Of a stretch of DNA of 64,000 nucleotides, positions 16,989 to 25,643 are shown one piece after another. The notes beneath the pieces were generated by a model that saw only the letters and a list, made by a program, of their open reading frames with translations, was not told the DNA's origin and searched no databases. The stretch lies in the NCBI RefSeq assembly GCF_026011735.1, contig NZ_BRVN01000014.1, positions 1 through 64,000 on the forward strand. The letters are read 5' to 3'. Made by a program: the position numbers and the translations under genes. The stretch comes from Dietzia sp. NCCP-2495 (GTDB lineage Bacteria; Actinomycetota; Actinomycetes; Mycobacteriales; Mycobacteriaceae). Position 1 is the first letter of the stretch, and every line of letters starts with the position of its first letter.

Positions 16989-17447
16989 ATGAGTCAGCCG
17001 AGGTCGGACGCCGGGCCCCAGCGCGCCACGTCGCTTCCCGAGGGCCGCTACGGCCCGCAGAGCAGCGGGAACAACATCATGGGCAAGGTCGTTGCCGCGG
17101 TGCTGGGGCTGCTCATGGTGGGGATCATCGTGGCCGGCGCCTTCACGATCTACGACTTCACCTCCACCGACTCGATCTCCGGCGAGATCGTGAGCGTCGA
17201 CGCCCCGGACGAGAACACGCTCGAGGTGATCATGACCGTCTCCCGCGACGTACCCGGCGACCCCGTCTACTGCATCGTCCGCGCACAGGACCAGTCCAAG
17301 GGCGAGCTCGGCCGCCGCGAGATCTTCGTCCCGCCATCGGAGAGCGGCACGGTGCAGGTCACCACCGAGGTCCCCACCACCGCCCTCGCGTTCATGGCCG
17401 ACGTCTACGGCTGCGGCACGGACGTCCCCGCCTACCTGCGACGCTGA
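16989..17447 (+). CDS. DUF4307 membrane protein, Rv1081c-like
   Basis: 152 residues: a polar N-terminus, one membrane helix ([19 protein letters not shown]), then an exported beta-rich domain with two Cys (YCIVRAQ and VYGCGTDVP) that may form a disulfide. TACCCT (16976-16981) lies seven bases before the ATG, so the mRNA is probably leaderless. The neighbours mca and greA reproduce the mycobacterial order. Function unknown. Confidence 0.85.
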   Translation: MSQPRSDAGPQRATSLPEGRYGPQSSGNNIMGKVVAAVLGLLMVGIIVAGAFTIYDFTSTDSISGEIVSVDAPDENTLEVIMTVSRDVPGDPVYCIVRAQDQSKGELGRREIFVPPSESGTVQVTTEVPTTALAFMADVYGCGTDVPAYLRR

Positions 17448-17518
17448 CGGTCCGGGAGGCCACCGGCAGGTTTCCGGCCCGGCCCTCTGAGGCGCCGCCA
17501 CCCCCGGTGCAGTGTGTT

Positions 17519-17565
17519 AAGATCGTCGCATCAGCACGGCTCCCGTTCCGCGGGGCCGTGTTTTT
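17519..17565 (+). promoter_or_regulatory. greA promoter with terminator-like leader hairpin
   Basis: A -10 box TAAGAT (17519-17524) predicts a start near 17531. A hairpin then follows at once: CACGGC-T-CCC (17535-17544) pairs with GGGGCCGTG (17552-17560), and five T follow (17561-17565). It has the form of an intrinsic terminator inside the greA 5' leader, 34 bp before the gene. It could end DUF4307 transcripts, or attenuate greA in the manner of the E. coli GraL leader. Confidence 0.55.
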
Positions 17566-17598
17566 GTTACATACAGGTAGAAGAGATAGGAGTGCGCC

Positions 17599-18096
17599 AT
17601 GGCGAACGACACCCAGGTCCACTGGCTGACCCAGGACTCGTACGACCGCCTCACGGCTGAGAAGGAGGCGCTCATCGCGAATCGCCCGGTGATCGCAGCC
17701 GAGATCAACGAGCGGCGCGAGGAGGGCGACCTCAAGGAAAACGCCGGCTACCACGCAGCCCGCGAGCAGCAGGGTCAGGAAGAGGCCCGCATCCGGACCA
17801 TCGACGACCTGCTGGCCAACGCCCAGGTCGGCGAGGCCCCCACGGAGACCGGTGTCGCGCTCATCGGTTCGGTCGTCCGGGCCTACTACAACGGCGACGA
17901 GGACACCAAGGAGACCTTCCTCATCGGTACCCGCGGTGAGGGCTCCGGCAAGGACGATCTGGAGATCTACTCGCCCGACTCGCCGCTCGGCCGCGCCCTG
18001 CTCGGCGCCAAGAACGGTGAGACCCGTGAGTACACGGCCCCCAACGGCAAGACCGTCAAGGTGACCGTCGTGACCGCGGAGCCGTACCACAGCTGA
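17599..18096 (+). CDS. greA: Transcription elongation factor GreA
   Basis: 165 residues, the full family length. The N-terminal coiled coil contains the acidic tip [19 protein letters not shown], whose Asp/Glu pair (GDLKEN) reaches the RNA polymerase active site to stimulate cleavage of backtracked RNA. The FKBP-like C-terminal domain runs from about residue 85 ([15 protein letters not shown]) to the end ([18 protein letters not shown]). GATAGGAG precedes the ATG. Confidence 0.96.
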   Translation: MANDTQVHWLTQDSYDRLTAEKEALIANRPVIAAEINERREEGDLKENAGYHAAREQQGQEEARIRTIDDLLANAQVGEAPTETGVALIGSVVRAYYNGDEDTKETFLIGTRGEGSGKDDLEIYSPDSPLGRALLGAKNGETREYTAPNGKTVKVTVVTAEPYHS

Positions 18097-18188
18097 CCGT
18101 GGCCGACCGCCTCCCGGTGGTAGGTTTCTGACGAATGTCGGGCCGGATCCCCGGACCCGACCCAGCGCCGGCGTTGCAGGAGTTCCAC

Positions 18189-20420
18189 GTGTCAGACGGT
18201 TCCCAGGACAGGCCCCTCGGCCCCGCGCCGAAGCTCGAAGCGGCGGCGGCTCGGGTCCTGGGTCCGGCGCTGCGCACCGGGCAGTCGCCCTTCGAGGACG
18301 ACCTGTATACGTGGACTCCCGAGGTGGCCGAGGAACTCGCCCGCCGACTCGATGCGGATCCCGACGAGTCGGCGGCCTCGGACAATCCCCGCTCCCCCGT
18401 CATGCAGGCACTGCACGACCAGCTCGAGGGCGCCCCGCGCCCGGTGGTCCTGCTGGCCGCCGAGCTGCTCTACATCCAGCAGCTCCCGCTGTCCACGGTC
18501 ACGGCCCGCCTCAAGCGCGGTCGGGTCCGCGACGTGCTCTCCTGGACCGAGGACGCCCCCGAGATCCCCGCCGACCTCGACGAGGTGCTCACCGAGCGTG
18601 GTCCGCTGACCGGCGGTCTCGGGTTCAACGTCCAGATGCGCGAGCACCTGCGCTGGCTGTGCTCGTTCATCATCCACTGGGCCGAGCTCGAGCCCGGTGT
18701 CCGCGACGCCGCCCTTTCCGACCCGTGGGAGTTCCAGCGGGCCGCCCGCTCCACCCCCGGCGACTGGCGTGCGATCCGCTACAGCCTCCAGTACCTCGTC
18801 TGGCCCGGCAATTTCCAGCCGATCGTCAAGCACGAGCACAAGACCCGGATCCGGGACGCGTTCGCGGACCTCATCAGCGGCCCGTCCGGCATCGACGAGT
18901 TGGACATCGACCAGGACCTGTACCGAATCTCCGAGGTCCTGTCCGCGCAGCTCGGCCAGCCGGTCGACTGGTACCGAGGGTCGGTGGCCAACCAGTGGCA
19001 GCGGCACCGTGACGATCACTCGCGCCGTGCGTGGCTGGTCCGGCCCGGTCGCGGCGGGGTCGGCAAGGCCGGCCAGTGGGTCGAGCAGAACCGCATCGCG
19101 CTGCCCGCTTCGCACCTCCCGCGGATCCCGGCGCACGCCAGCCGCCTCGAGGTGTCGCAGGCGGTCGAGCAGGGCTACCCGCACCTGGACTACCAGGCCC
19201 GGTTTCAGCTCACCGCGGAGCTGCACACCTTCCTGTCGCGGATGACACCGCAGGACGTGGTGGCCACAGTCGCCGACGCGCGCCTCCACCTGGGCACGCT
19301 GACCGACGACCTGGGCTACGTGGAGGACGGCGGCCAGCAGCTCGAGCGGTCGGTCCTGTGGAGCGATGTCACCCTCGACCTGGACTCGCTGCCGAGCCCG
19401 CTGTCCGAGCTGATCGGCGAGCCCGGGACGGTCGTGGACCTCACCGACGGCCTCGACGCCCTGCTCGCGGCGATGCACCCGGGCAGCCACTCCTCCGAGT
19501 CGCAGATCGCCGAGGCGCCGGCCGCAGGAGCGGTGCCGCAGCTGCCGGAGGTCACCGAGGAGCTGGCCGAGAGCCTGCACATGCCCCGCAAGGAACTTCA
19601 GGAGATCGTCGACACCCTGCAGTCGCGGCAGCAGATCGTGTTCTACGGTCCGCCCGGAACCGGTAAGACCTACCTGGCCCAGGAGCTGGCCCGCTTCCTC
19701 GCCGGTCTCGACGACCCGAGTCGCGTGCAGCTCGTGCAGTTCCACCCGAGCTACGCCTACGAGGACTTCTTCGAGGGCTACCGTCCCACCCTCACCGAGT
19801 CGGGACAGCCGGGCTTCGCGCTCCAGGCAGGACCCCTGCGTCGGCAGGCCGCTCGGGCCACGTCCGAATCGGGCCGCGACCATCCGAGCTTCCTCATCAT
19901 CGACGAGATGAACCGCGCCGATCTGGCACGCGTGTTCGGCGAGATGTACTTCCTGCTCGAGTACCGCGACCGGACGGTGCTCCCCCAGTACAGTCCCGAC
20001 ACGTCGTTCCGCCTGCCGCGCAACCTGTTCATCATCGGCACCATGAACACGGCTGACCGGTCCATCGCGATGGTCGACGCGGCCATCCGGCGCCGCTTCG
20101 CGTTCATGGAACTGCACCCGGACACCCCGCCGGTCGCCGGCGTGCTGCGCCGCCACCTCGAGGCGAAGGGCGTGAGCACCGAGCCCGCGGACCTGCTCGA
20201 GGCGCTCAACTCGGAGATCGACGACTCGGACCGCGACCTGCGGATCGGCCCCTCGTACTTCATGAAGGACGAAACCACCGAGCCCGGCGGACTCGAGGCG
20301 ATCTGGCGCTTCGACCTGCTGCCCCTGCTCGAGGAGCACTACTACGGCAGGCTCACCCGCGCCGAGGTGCACGAGCGGTTCGGCCTCGCCGCGCTACGCC
20401 GCAAGATCGGCCGGGCGTGA
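18189..20420 (+). CDS. McrB-like AAA+ GTPase/ATPase
   Basis: 743 residues from GTG 18189, chosen because AGGAG sits six bases upstream; an in-frame ATG at 18135 would add 18 residues. The N-terminal ~480 residues match no domain I recognise and have no clear DUF3578 or EVE reader. The C-terminal AAA+ domain is McrB-type: Walker A GPPGTGKTYLA, Walker B LIIDEMNRADLARVFGE, and the signature GTMNTADRSIAMVDAAIRRRF. Such proteins drive translocation for the McrC partner. It is coupled by GTGA to the McrC-like gene. Whether this is DNA restriction or a repurposed complex is open. Confidence 0.85.
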   Translation: MSDGSQDRPLGPAPKLEAAAARVLGPALRTGQSPFEDDLYTWTPEVAEELARRLDADPDESAASDNPRSPVMQALHDQLEGAPRPVVLLAAELLYIQQLPLSTVTARLKRGRVRDVLSWTEDAPEIPADLDEVLTERGPLTGGLGFNVQMREHLRWLCSFIIHWAELEPGVRDAALSDPWEFQRAARSTPGDWRAIRYSLQYLVWPGNFQPIVKHEHKTRIRDAFADLISGPSGIDELDIDQDLYRISEVLSAQLGQPVDWYRGSVANQWQRHRDDHSRRAWLVRPGRGGVGKAGQWVEQNRIALPASHLPRIPAHASRLEVSQAVEQGYPHLDYQARFQLTAELHTFLSRMTPQDVVATVADARLHLGTLTDDLGYVEDGGQQLERSVLWSDVTLDLDSLPSPLSELIGEPGTVVDLTDGLDALLAAMHPGSHSSESQIAEAPAAGAVPQLPEVTEELAESLHMPRKELQEIVDTLQSRQQIVFYGPPGTGKTYLAQELARFLAGLDDPSRVQLVQFHPSYAYEDFFEGYRPTLTESGQPGFALQAGPLRRQAARATSESGRDHPSFLIIDEMNRADLARVFGEMYFLLEYRDRTVLPQYSPDTSFRLPRNLFIIGTMNTADRSIAMVDAAIRRRFAFMELHPDTPPVAGVLRRHLEAKGVSTEPADLLEALNSEIDDSDRDLRIGPSYFMKDETTEPGGLEAIWRFDLLPLLEEHYYGRLTRAEVHERFGLAALRRKIGRA

Positions 20421-21811
20421 CCCGTACCTCGACAGGCCGGGCGGCGGGTGAACCGCCGGTGGTCCTCGAGTTCGACGAGTTCGACCGGCGGGGCAAGCTC
20501 GTCACCCTGAGTTGGGAGGGGGCGCAGCACCTGTCCCAGACGGGACTGGTGGAGGTGCTGCCCGCCGGTCGGGACACGTGGCGACTGATCCCCTGCGGGT
20601 CTGTCGGATCGGTGCATGTCGAGGGACTGTCGGTTCGCGTCATGCCCGCGGCGAGCCTCGGCTTGACGCAGTTGTTCTTCCTGCTCGACCATGCGCCCGG
20701 TGACCCGTTCCTGTCCTCAGCCGTCCAGGCGCGTGACGACGACGAGCTCTGGGTCTCTGTCGCCGAGTCCCTGGCCCACCTCGCGCACCAGGCGCTCGCG
20801 GCCGGTCTGCTGCGCGGCTACCGCCGCGTCGACGAGTCGCTCACCACGGTGCGCGGCCGCATCCGGCTGGGCGACCAGATCCGCCGCCGGCCAGGCATGA
20901 CGATCCCGCTCGAGGTCTCGTACTCGGAGTTCACGCCGGACATCTCCGAGAACCGGATCCTGCGCACGGCGGCACACCGACTGCAGTTCCTGCCGGACCT
21001 GCCCGACTCGACTCGACGCCGACTGGCGATGGTCGACGCCCGGCTGGCGGACGCCACGCTCATCCCGCAGGGGGCCCAGATCCCCGCGTGGACGCCGAAC
21101 CGGCTCAACACCCGGTTCCAGGACGCGCTATCCCTGGCCGACCGCATCGTCCGACGGATCTCCGTGGAGGTCGAGGACGGGCATGCCTCCTCGGCGGCGT
21201 TCGTCACCGAGATGCCGGACCTGTTCGAGCGCTACATCGAGGCCGAACTGACCGCCGCCCTGGCCAGCCGTGGCGGCCGGTTGCTGCAGAACCCCGTCGT
21301 CGACCTGTCGTCGGGCACCGAGGCGGAAGGCGGTCCCACCGACGGCACGGGCGGCACGTCGGACTCCGCCACCGGCGTCCCCGGCTCCGGTACCCACGCG
21401 TCGGGCCGTCACCGTGCCCCGGCAGACGAGGCCGCCGACACCATCTCCGTCCGTACGGGGCTCGTGTGGGAGGTCCACGACGAGCCGGTCACCACGTTCG
21501 TCCCCACCTACCCCACCGACCGTCGCGCGCGGGCTGCCGAGCACTACCGGTTGCTGGCGGCGTGCACCGCGCTGGGCGTGGACCGTGCGTATCTGGTCTA
21601 TCCCGCCCAGCGCCGGGGCGACACACCCCAGCCGAGGCGGATCGTCCACACCGACATCTCGATCGTGGAGTACCCGATCGATCTGTCCGGCGGGCCGATG
21701 CAGAGCCGACAGGCTATCGTCGATCTCGCAGAACACGCCCGTATCCACGCGGCCGCGCCCCAGGGGACGGCAGCGCGTCATCGCACGGAAGGACGTCGAC
21801 ACGCCCGATGA
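20417..21811 (+). CDS. McrC-like protein with apparently degenerate nuclease site
   Basis: 464 residues, with the McrC layout: an N-terminal beta domain, a helical middle (LLRGYRRVDESLTTVRGRI, VSYSEFTPDISENRIL), then the PD-(D/E)xK domain entry MPDLFERYIEAELTAAL. Where active McrC proteins have a PD-x(n)-D-x-K site (RPDLVW...VDAKYK), this one reads VRTGLVWEVH and TTFVPTYP. All three catalytic positions look lost. A low-complexity Gly/Ser/Thr stretch of ~45 residues is inserted just before. The downstream LVYPAQRRG strand is kept. Likely a structural or regulatory partner of the ATPase. Confidence 0.8.
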   Translation: MTRTSTGRAAGEPPVVLEFDEFDRRGKLVTLSWEGAQHLSQTGLVEVLPAGRDTWRLIPCGSVGSVHVEGLSVRVMPAASLGLTQLFFLLDHAPGDPFLSSAVQARDDDELWVSVAESLAHLAHQALAAGLLRGYRRVDESLTTVRGRIRLGDQIRRRPGMTIPLEVSYSEFTPDISENRILRTAAHRLQFLPDLPDSTRRRLAMVDARLADATLIPQGAQIPAWTPNRLNTRFQDALSLADRIVRRISVEVEDGHASSAAFVTEMPDLFERYIEAELTAALASRGGRLLQNPVVDLSSGTEAEGGPTDGTGGTSDSATGVPGSGTHASGRHRAPADEAADTISVRTGLVWEVHDEPVTTFVPTYPTDRRARAAEHYRLLAACTALGVDRAYLVYPAQRRGDTPQPRRIVHTDISIVEYPIDLSGGPMQSRQAIVDLAEHARIHAAAPQGTAARHRTEGRRHAR

Positions 21812-23040
21812 GCGACTTCGAGGATCCGGCCCGCCGACTCGTGATGGGTGCCGCGCTGGTCGCCGTGGGGACGGCGGGTGTCTACCGGGGCACGCTCGGA
21901 CTGTTGACGCAGCAGGCGAAGATCGCGCGCACGATCATCCCCAAGCCCACCTCACCCCCGTACTCGGGCGACGGCCTGTACCGGCCGGGCGCGGTGTCGC
22001 CGGAGCCGTGGCGTCCTGGCATGGAGTGCGACGTCCACATGATGGTCTTCGGCGACTCACTCGCGGCCGGTCTCGGCGCCGACTCGGTCCACGAACTGCC
22101 CGGCGTCCTCCTGGCGCGCGGCCTGGCCGAGGAGTCGGGCTGGAACGTGCGACTGTCCATCAAGGCGATCGTCGGGGCCACGTCCAAGGGGCTGCCCGGT
22201 CAGGTCGAGGCCATGCAGATCGCGCAGGGCAGGCCGGACATCTCGGTGATCCTCATCGGTGGCAACGACATCACGGCGCGCAACGCGATCGGGCCGTCGG
22301 CGCGCCGCCTGGGCGAGGCGGTCACGGCATTGGTCGACGACGGGTCGCACGTCGTGGTGGGTACGTGTCCTGATCTGGGGATCATCAAGCCGGTCCCCCA
22401 GCCTCTGCGCTCGGTCATGTCGACGCTGAGCCGTCGTCTGGCCACGGCGCAGACCGCGCATGTGCGCAAGGCCGGCGGCGTGCCGGTGTCGCTGGCGGAG
22501 ACGTTGGCGCCCGAGTTCCACCGGCGTGGCGAGAGCCTGTTCTCCCCCGATCGTTTCCATCCGAATTCGGCCGGGTACGAGCTCGCGGCCGGCCTGTTGT
22601 TGCCGTCGGTCTGCGTGGCGCTCGGTGTGTGGGACGAACTGCCCGAGGACCGCGTGGGTGACCACGCGGTGGCGGCCGGGGTCGACGACGACGAGGCGGT
22701 CGCCGACAAGGTCGACGCAGACGAGGTGGACTCCGCATTGCCGGCCACCGCCGTGCCGGGCACCGGGGCTGCCGGCACCGACGACGTCGGCGACGACGAG
22801 GCCGCGGGCTCGCACCGCGACTCCGTCGTGGCGCGGCTGTCCAGGCGCCTCACCGACTTCATCCGCACCCACGAGGACGCGCCCGGCCGGGGCGAGAACA
22901 CGTTCCTGCATAATGAGGACGTGGACGGCGATCCCGAGAACACGGTGGACGCCCGCGAGGCCGCGGACACCCTCAGGCGCCGTAGTCGCATCCTCCGGGT
23001 GGCCCGTCCACATCGGGACAGCCCTGACCCCGCAGACTAG
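21808..23040 (+). CDS. Exported SGNH/GDSL hydrolase, Rv1075c-like
   Basis: 410 residues from ATG 21808 (ATGA overlap with the McrC-like stop). An N-terminal hydrophobic segment (MGAALVAVGTAGVYRGTLGLL) serves as anchor or signal. The SGNH blocks are clear: VFGDSLAAGLGAD (Ser), VGATSKGLPG (Gly), LIGGNDITARN (Asn) and FSPDRFHPNSAGY (Asp/His). The last ~130 residues are an acidic, low-complexity tail. M. tuberculosis has a related secreted lipase-like gene at the same place, next to fadA3. Probably an esterase acting in the envelope. Confidence 0.88.
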   Translation: MSDFEDPARRLVMGAALVAVGTAGVYRGTLGLLTQQAKIARTIIPKPTSPPYSGDGLYRPGAVSPEPWRPGMECDVHMMVFGDSLAAGLGADSVHELPGVLLARGLAEESGWNVRLSIKAIVGATSKGLPGQVEAMQIAQGRPDISVILIGGNDITARNAIGPSARRLGEAVTALVDDGSHVVVGTCPDLGIIKPVPQPLRSVMSTLSRRLATAQTAHVRKAGGVPVSLAETLAPEFHRRGESLFSPDRFHPNSAGYELAAGLLLPSVCVALGVWDELPEDRVGDHAVAAGVDDDEAVADKVDADEVDSALPATAVPGTGAAGTDDVGDDEAAGSHRDSVVARLSRRLTDFIRTHEDAPGRGENTFLHNEDVDGDPENTVDAREAADTLRRRSRILRVARPHRDSPDPAD

Positions 23041-23102
23041 AACCACCCGCACGGTGCTCCCATCAGACCCGGGGGCACCACCTGCTATAGAAGGAGCCTT
23101 CC

Positions 23103-24323
23103 ATGCCGGAAGCCGTGATTGTCTCTTACGCCCGTTCCCCCATCGGGCGCGCCAACAAGGGTTCCCTCGTGGGCATCCGTTCGGATGACCTCACCTCGCA
23201 GATGGTCAAGGCCGCACTGTCCAAGGTCCCCGAACTCGACCCCACCCAGATCGACGACCTGATGCTGGGCAACGGTCTGCCCGGCGGTCAGCAGGGCTTC
23301 AACATGGCCCGGGTCGTGTCCGTGCTCTCGGGCCTGGACACCGTTCCCGGCACCACCGTGAACCGCTACTGCTCCTCCTCGCTGCAGACCACCCGTATGG
23401 CGCTGCACGCGATCAAGGCCGGCGAGGGCGATGTGTTCATCTCCGCCGGTGTCGAGACCGTCTCGAACTTCCAGTACGGCACCTCCGATCACATCCCGAA
23501 CACCCACAACCCGATCTTCGCCGACGCCGAGGCCCGCACCGCCGCGCGCGCCGAGGGTGGGGCCCCTGTGTGGACCGACCCGCGCGCCGAGGGCCTGCTG
23601 CCCGACGTGTACATCCCGATGGGCCAGACCGCCGAGAACGTCGCCCAGATGACCGGCATCACCCGTGAGGAGCAGGACCGCTGGGGCGTCCGCTCGCAGG
23701 AGCGCGCCGTCGCCGCCGTCGAGCGTGGGCACTTCGCGAATGAGATCACCCCGGTCACGATGCCCGACGGCACCGTGGTCTCCGCCGACGACGGCCCGCG
23801 CCCCGGCACCACCTACGAGAAGGTCTCGCAACTCAAGCCGGTCTTCCGCCCCGACGGCACCGTCGCCGCCGGCAACTGCTGCCCGCTCAATGACGGTGCC
23901 GCCGCGCTGGTGATCATGTCCGACACCAAGGCCAAGGAGCTCGGCCTCACGCCGCTCGCCCGCGTCGTCTCCACCGGCGTCTCCGGCCTGTCGCCCGAGA
24001 TCATGGGCCTGGGCCCGATCGAGGCCGTCAAGAACGCGCTGCGTATCGCCGGCAAGCAGATCTCCGACATCGACCTGTTCGAGATCAACGAGGCGTTCGC
24101 CGTGCAGGTGCTCGGCTCGGCCCGCGAGCTCGGCATCGAGGAGGACAAGCTCAACGTCAACGGTGGCGCCATCGCGCTCGGCCACCCGTTCGGCATGACG
24201 GGCGCCCGCATCACCGCGTCGCTCATCAACAACCTCCAGGCGGAGGACAAGCAGTTCGGCGTCGAGACCATGTGTGTCGGCGGCGGCCAGGGAATGGCGA
24301 TGGTGCTCGAGCGCCTCAGCTGA
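23103..24323 (+). CDS. Acetyl-CoA acetyltransferase (thiolase), FadA3-like
   Basis: 406 residues. The catalytic residues are visible: acyl-accepting Cys in NRYCSSSLQT, His in GGAIALGHPFGMTGAR, and the second Cys in METMCVGGGQGMA (reads VETMCVGGGQG). It makes or cleaves beta-ketoacyl-CoA in fatty-acid degradation or synthesis of short intermediates. AAGGAG lies seven bases upstream of the ATG. The position after the SGNH gene and before the Bax-inhibitor gene repeats the Rv1075c-Rv1074c-Rv1072 order. It is closed by the hairpin at 24376-24432. Confidence 0.95.
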   Translation: MPEAVIVSYARSPIGRANKGSLVGIRSDDLTSQMVKAALSKVPELDPTQIDDLMLGNGLPGGQQGFNMARVVSVLSGLDTVPGTTVNRYCSSSLQTTRMALHAIKAGEGDVFISAGVETVSNFQYGTSDHIPNTHNPIFADAEARTAARAEGGAPVWTDPRAEGLLPDVYIPMGQTAENVAQMTGITREEQDRWGVRSQERAVAAVERGHFANEITPVTMPDGTVVSADDGPRPGTTYEKVSQLKPVFRPDGTVAAGNCCPLNDGAAALVIMSDTKAKELGLTPLARVVSTGVSGLSPEIMGLGPIEAVKNALRIAGKQISDIDLFEINEAFAVQVLGSARELGIEEDKLNVNGGAIALGHPFGMTGARITASLINNLQAEDKQFGVETMCVGGGQGMAMVLERLS

Positions 24324-24375
24324 TCCCCGCCAGCGCTGTGACGGCGCTGCACGCCCCTGACGGGCAACCTCAGGC

Positions 24376-24432
24376 GTCGAGAGCCTTCCGCTCACTCCCT
24401 TTCGCGGGGAACGTGGGCGGAAGGCTCTCGAC
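24376..24432 (+). terminator. Terminator hairpin after the thiolase gene
   Basis: The arms GTCGAGAGCCTTCCGC (24376-24391) and its exact complement (24417-24432) form a 16-bp stem with a 25-nt loop, followed by ATTTCTCC. It lies 52 bp after the stop codon. Confidence 0.8.
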
Positions 24433-24478
24433 ATTTCTCCTGGCCTCACTCGTCAGATGCCGGCGACCTCGTCAAATG

Positions 24479-24519
24479 CCGGCGACCCCGGCCGCGCTGT
24501 GCGTGGCCGGGGTCGCCGG
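24479..24519 (-). terminator. Terminator hairpin after the Bax-inhibitor gene
   Basis: A 15-bp perfect stem CCGGCGACCCCGGCC (24479-24493) pairs with 24505-24519, loop 11 nt. It sits 26 bp past the minus-strand stop, between two convergent genes, so it may work in both directions. Confidence 0.75.
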
Positions 24520-24544
24520 GAGAACTGTCGCGACAGTCGCGATG

Positions 24545-25396
24545 TCAGTCGCGGAAGTAGCTCATCAGGCGCAGGATCTCGATGTACAGCCAGACCAGGG
24601 TCACGGCCAGGCCGAGGGCGACGCCCCAGGCCATCTTCGAGGGGGCGCCGGCGCGCACGAGGCGGTCGGCGTTGTCGAAGTCCATGAGGAAGCTGAACGC
24701 CGCGAGGCCGATGCACACCAGCGAGAAGACGATGGCGATCGGGCCGCCGTCACGCAGCGGGTTGAAGCCGAACAGCAGCGCGCCGACGAGGTTGCCGAGC
24801 ATGAGCACCACGACGCCGATGATCGCGGCGGTCATGAACCGGGTGAACTTGGGCGTCACTCGGACGGCGCCGGTCTTGTAGACGAACAACATTCCGGCGA
24901 ACACGCCGAAGGTGCCGAGCACGGCCTGGCCGATCACGACACCGGCGCTGGCGCCGACGATGTCCATCGTGAACACGTGCGAGACCGCGCCGATGAACAG
25001 GCCCTCGAACGCGGCGTAGATCAGGGTCACGGCCGCGGAGTCCATCTTGCGGCCGAAGGTGGCCACCAGGACGGTGATGAAACCGCCGATGCCACCGACC
25101 AGCAGCAGCGGCATGGCCAGACCTGCCGAGATCGACAGGTAGTAGGCGATGACGCCGATGACACCGATGACACCGAGGGTGATGCCGGTCTTGGACACCA
25201 CGTCGTCGATCGTCATGGGCCGGTCGTCGGTCGCGAACTGCGGCTGCTGGGTCGCGTAACCGGGCTGGGCACCGAAGCCCTGCTGGCCGTACTGGCCCTG
25301 GTGGAAGGCCGCGCGGCCCGCGCCGCCGAGCGCGGTGGCGCCCTTCGCGGAGTCGGAGGACAGTGAACTGAAGACCGGGTTGCTGCTCTGGCGCAT
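24545..25396 (-). CDS. Bax inhibitor-1/YccA family membrane protein
   Basis: 283 residues. A Gln/Gly-rich cytoplasmic N-terminus (FHQGQYGQQGFGAQPGY) leads into seven membrane helices (from about residue 70). The BI-1 signature region includes FVYKTGAVRVTPKF, DFDNADRLV and the final ALGLAVTLVWLYIEILRLMS. Family members act as pH-sensitive calcium leak channels or protease regulators (YccA of E. coli). M. tuberculosis Rv1072 is the positional counterpart. Confidence 0.92.
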   Translation of the reverse strand: MRQSSNPVFSSLSSDSAKGATALGGAGRAAFHQGQYGQQGFGAQPGYATQQPQFATDDRPMTIDDVVSKTGITLGVIGVIGVIAYYLSISAGLAMPLLLVGGIGGFITVLVATFGRKMDSAAVTLIYAAFEGLFIGAVSHVFTMDIVGASAGVVIGQAVLGTFGVFAGMLFVYKTGAVRVTPKFTRFMTAAIIGVVVLMLGNLVGALLFGFNPLRDGGPIAIVFSLVCIGLAAFSFLMDFDNADRLVRAGAPSKMAWGVALGLAVTLVWLYIEILRLMSYFRD

Positions 25397-25643
25397 CGAG
25401 GTCCCTTCGAGATTGGTGGGGAAGGTCGTTTACCGAGAGTCCCCGCCGGGCGACCGACGAATCACTCGTACGTAGTCAACGCACGGGTTCACCTGGATGT
25501 TCCCGCCACGGAATTTTCCTTCACAATTCCTGTGAGAACGCGACGCACCTCCCCGCGACGCGCCTTCCTGCGACGCCACTCCCCTCGTCGCGCCGTCTCG
25601 CGAGTAGCTGGGTCCGGGCACGTCGCGAGTAGCGGGGCCCGGG
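25397..25643. other. Intergenic region with short imperfect repeats
   Basis: Contains the 5' leader of the Bax-inhibitor gene (GAAGGGACCTCG RBS at its start) and a C/G-rich segment with repeated CGCGACG and two copies of GCGAGTAGC-x-GGG-x-CCGGGC (near 25601 and 25627). No gene is supported here on either strand. Confidence 0.5.

Noticed and set aside
18192-20372. A ~720-codon minus-strand frame across the McrB-like gene
   Set aside because: The plus strand has intact AAA+ motifs, an RBS and overlapping partners; the other strand has none.
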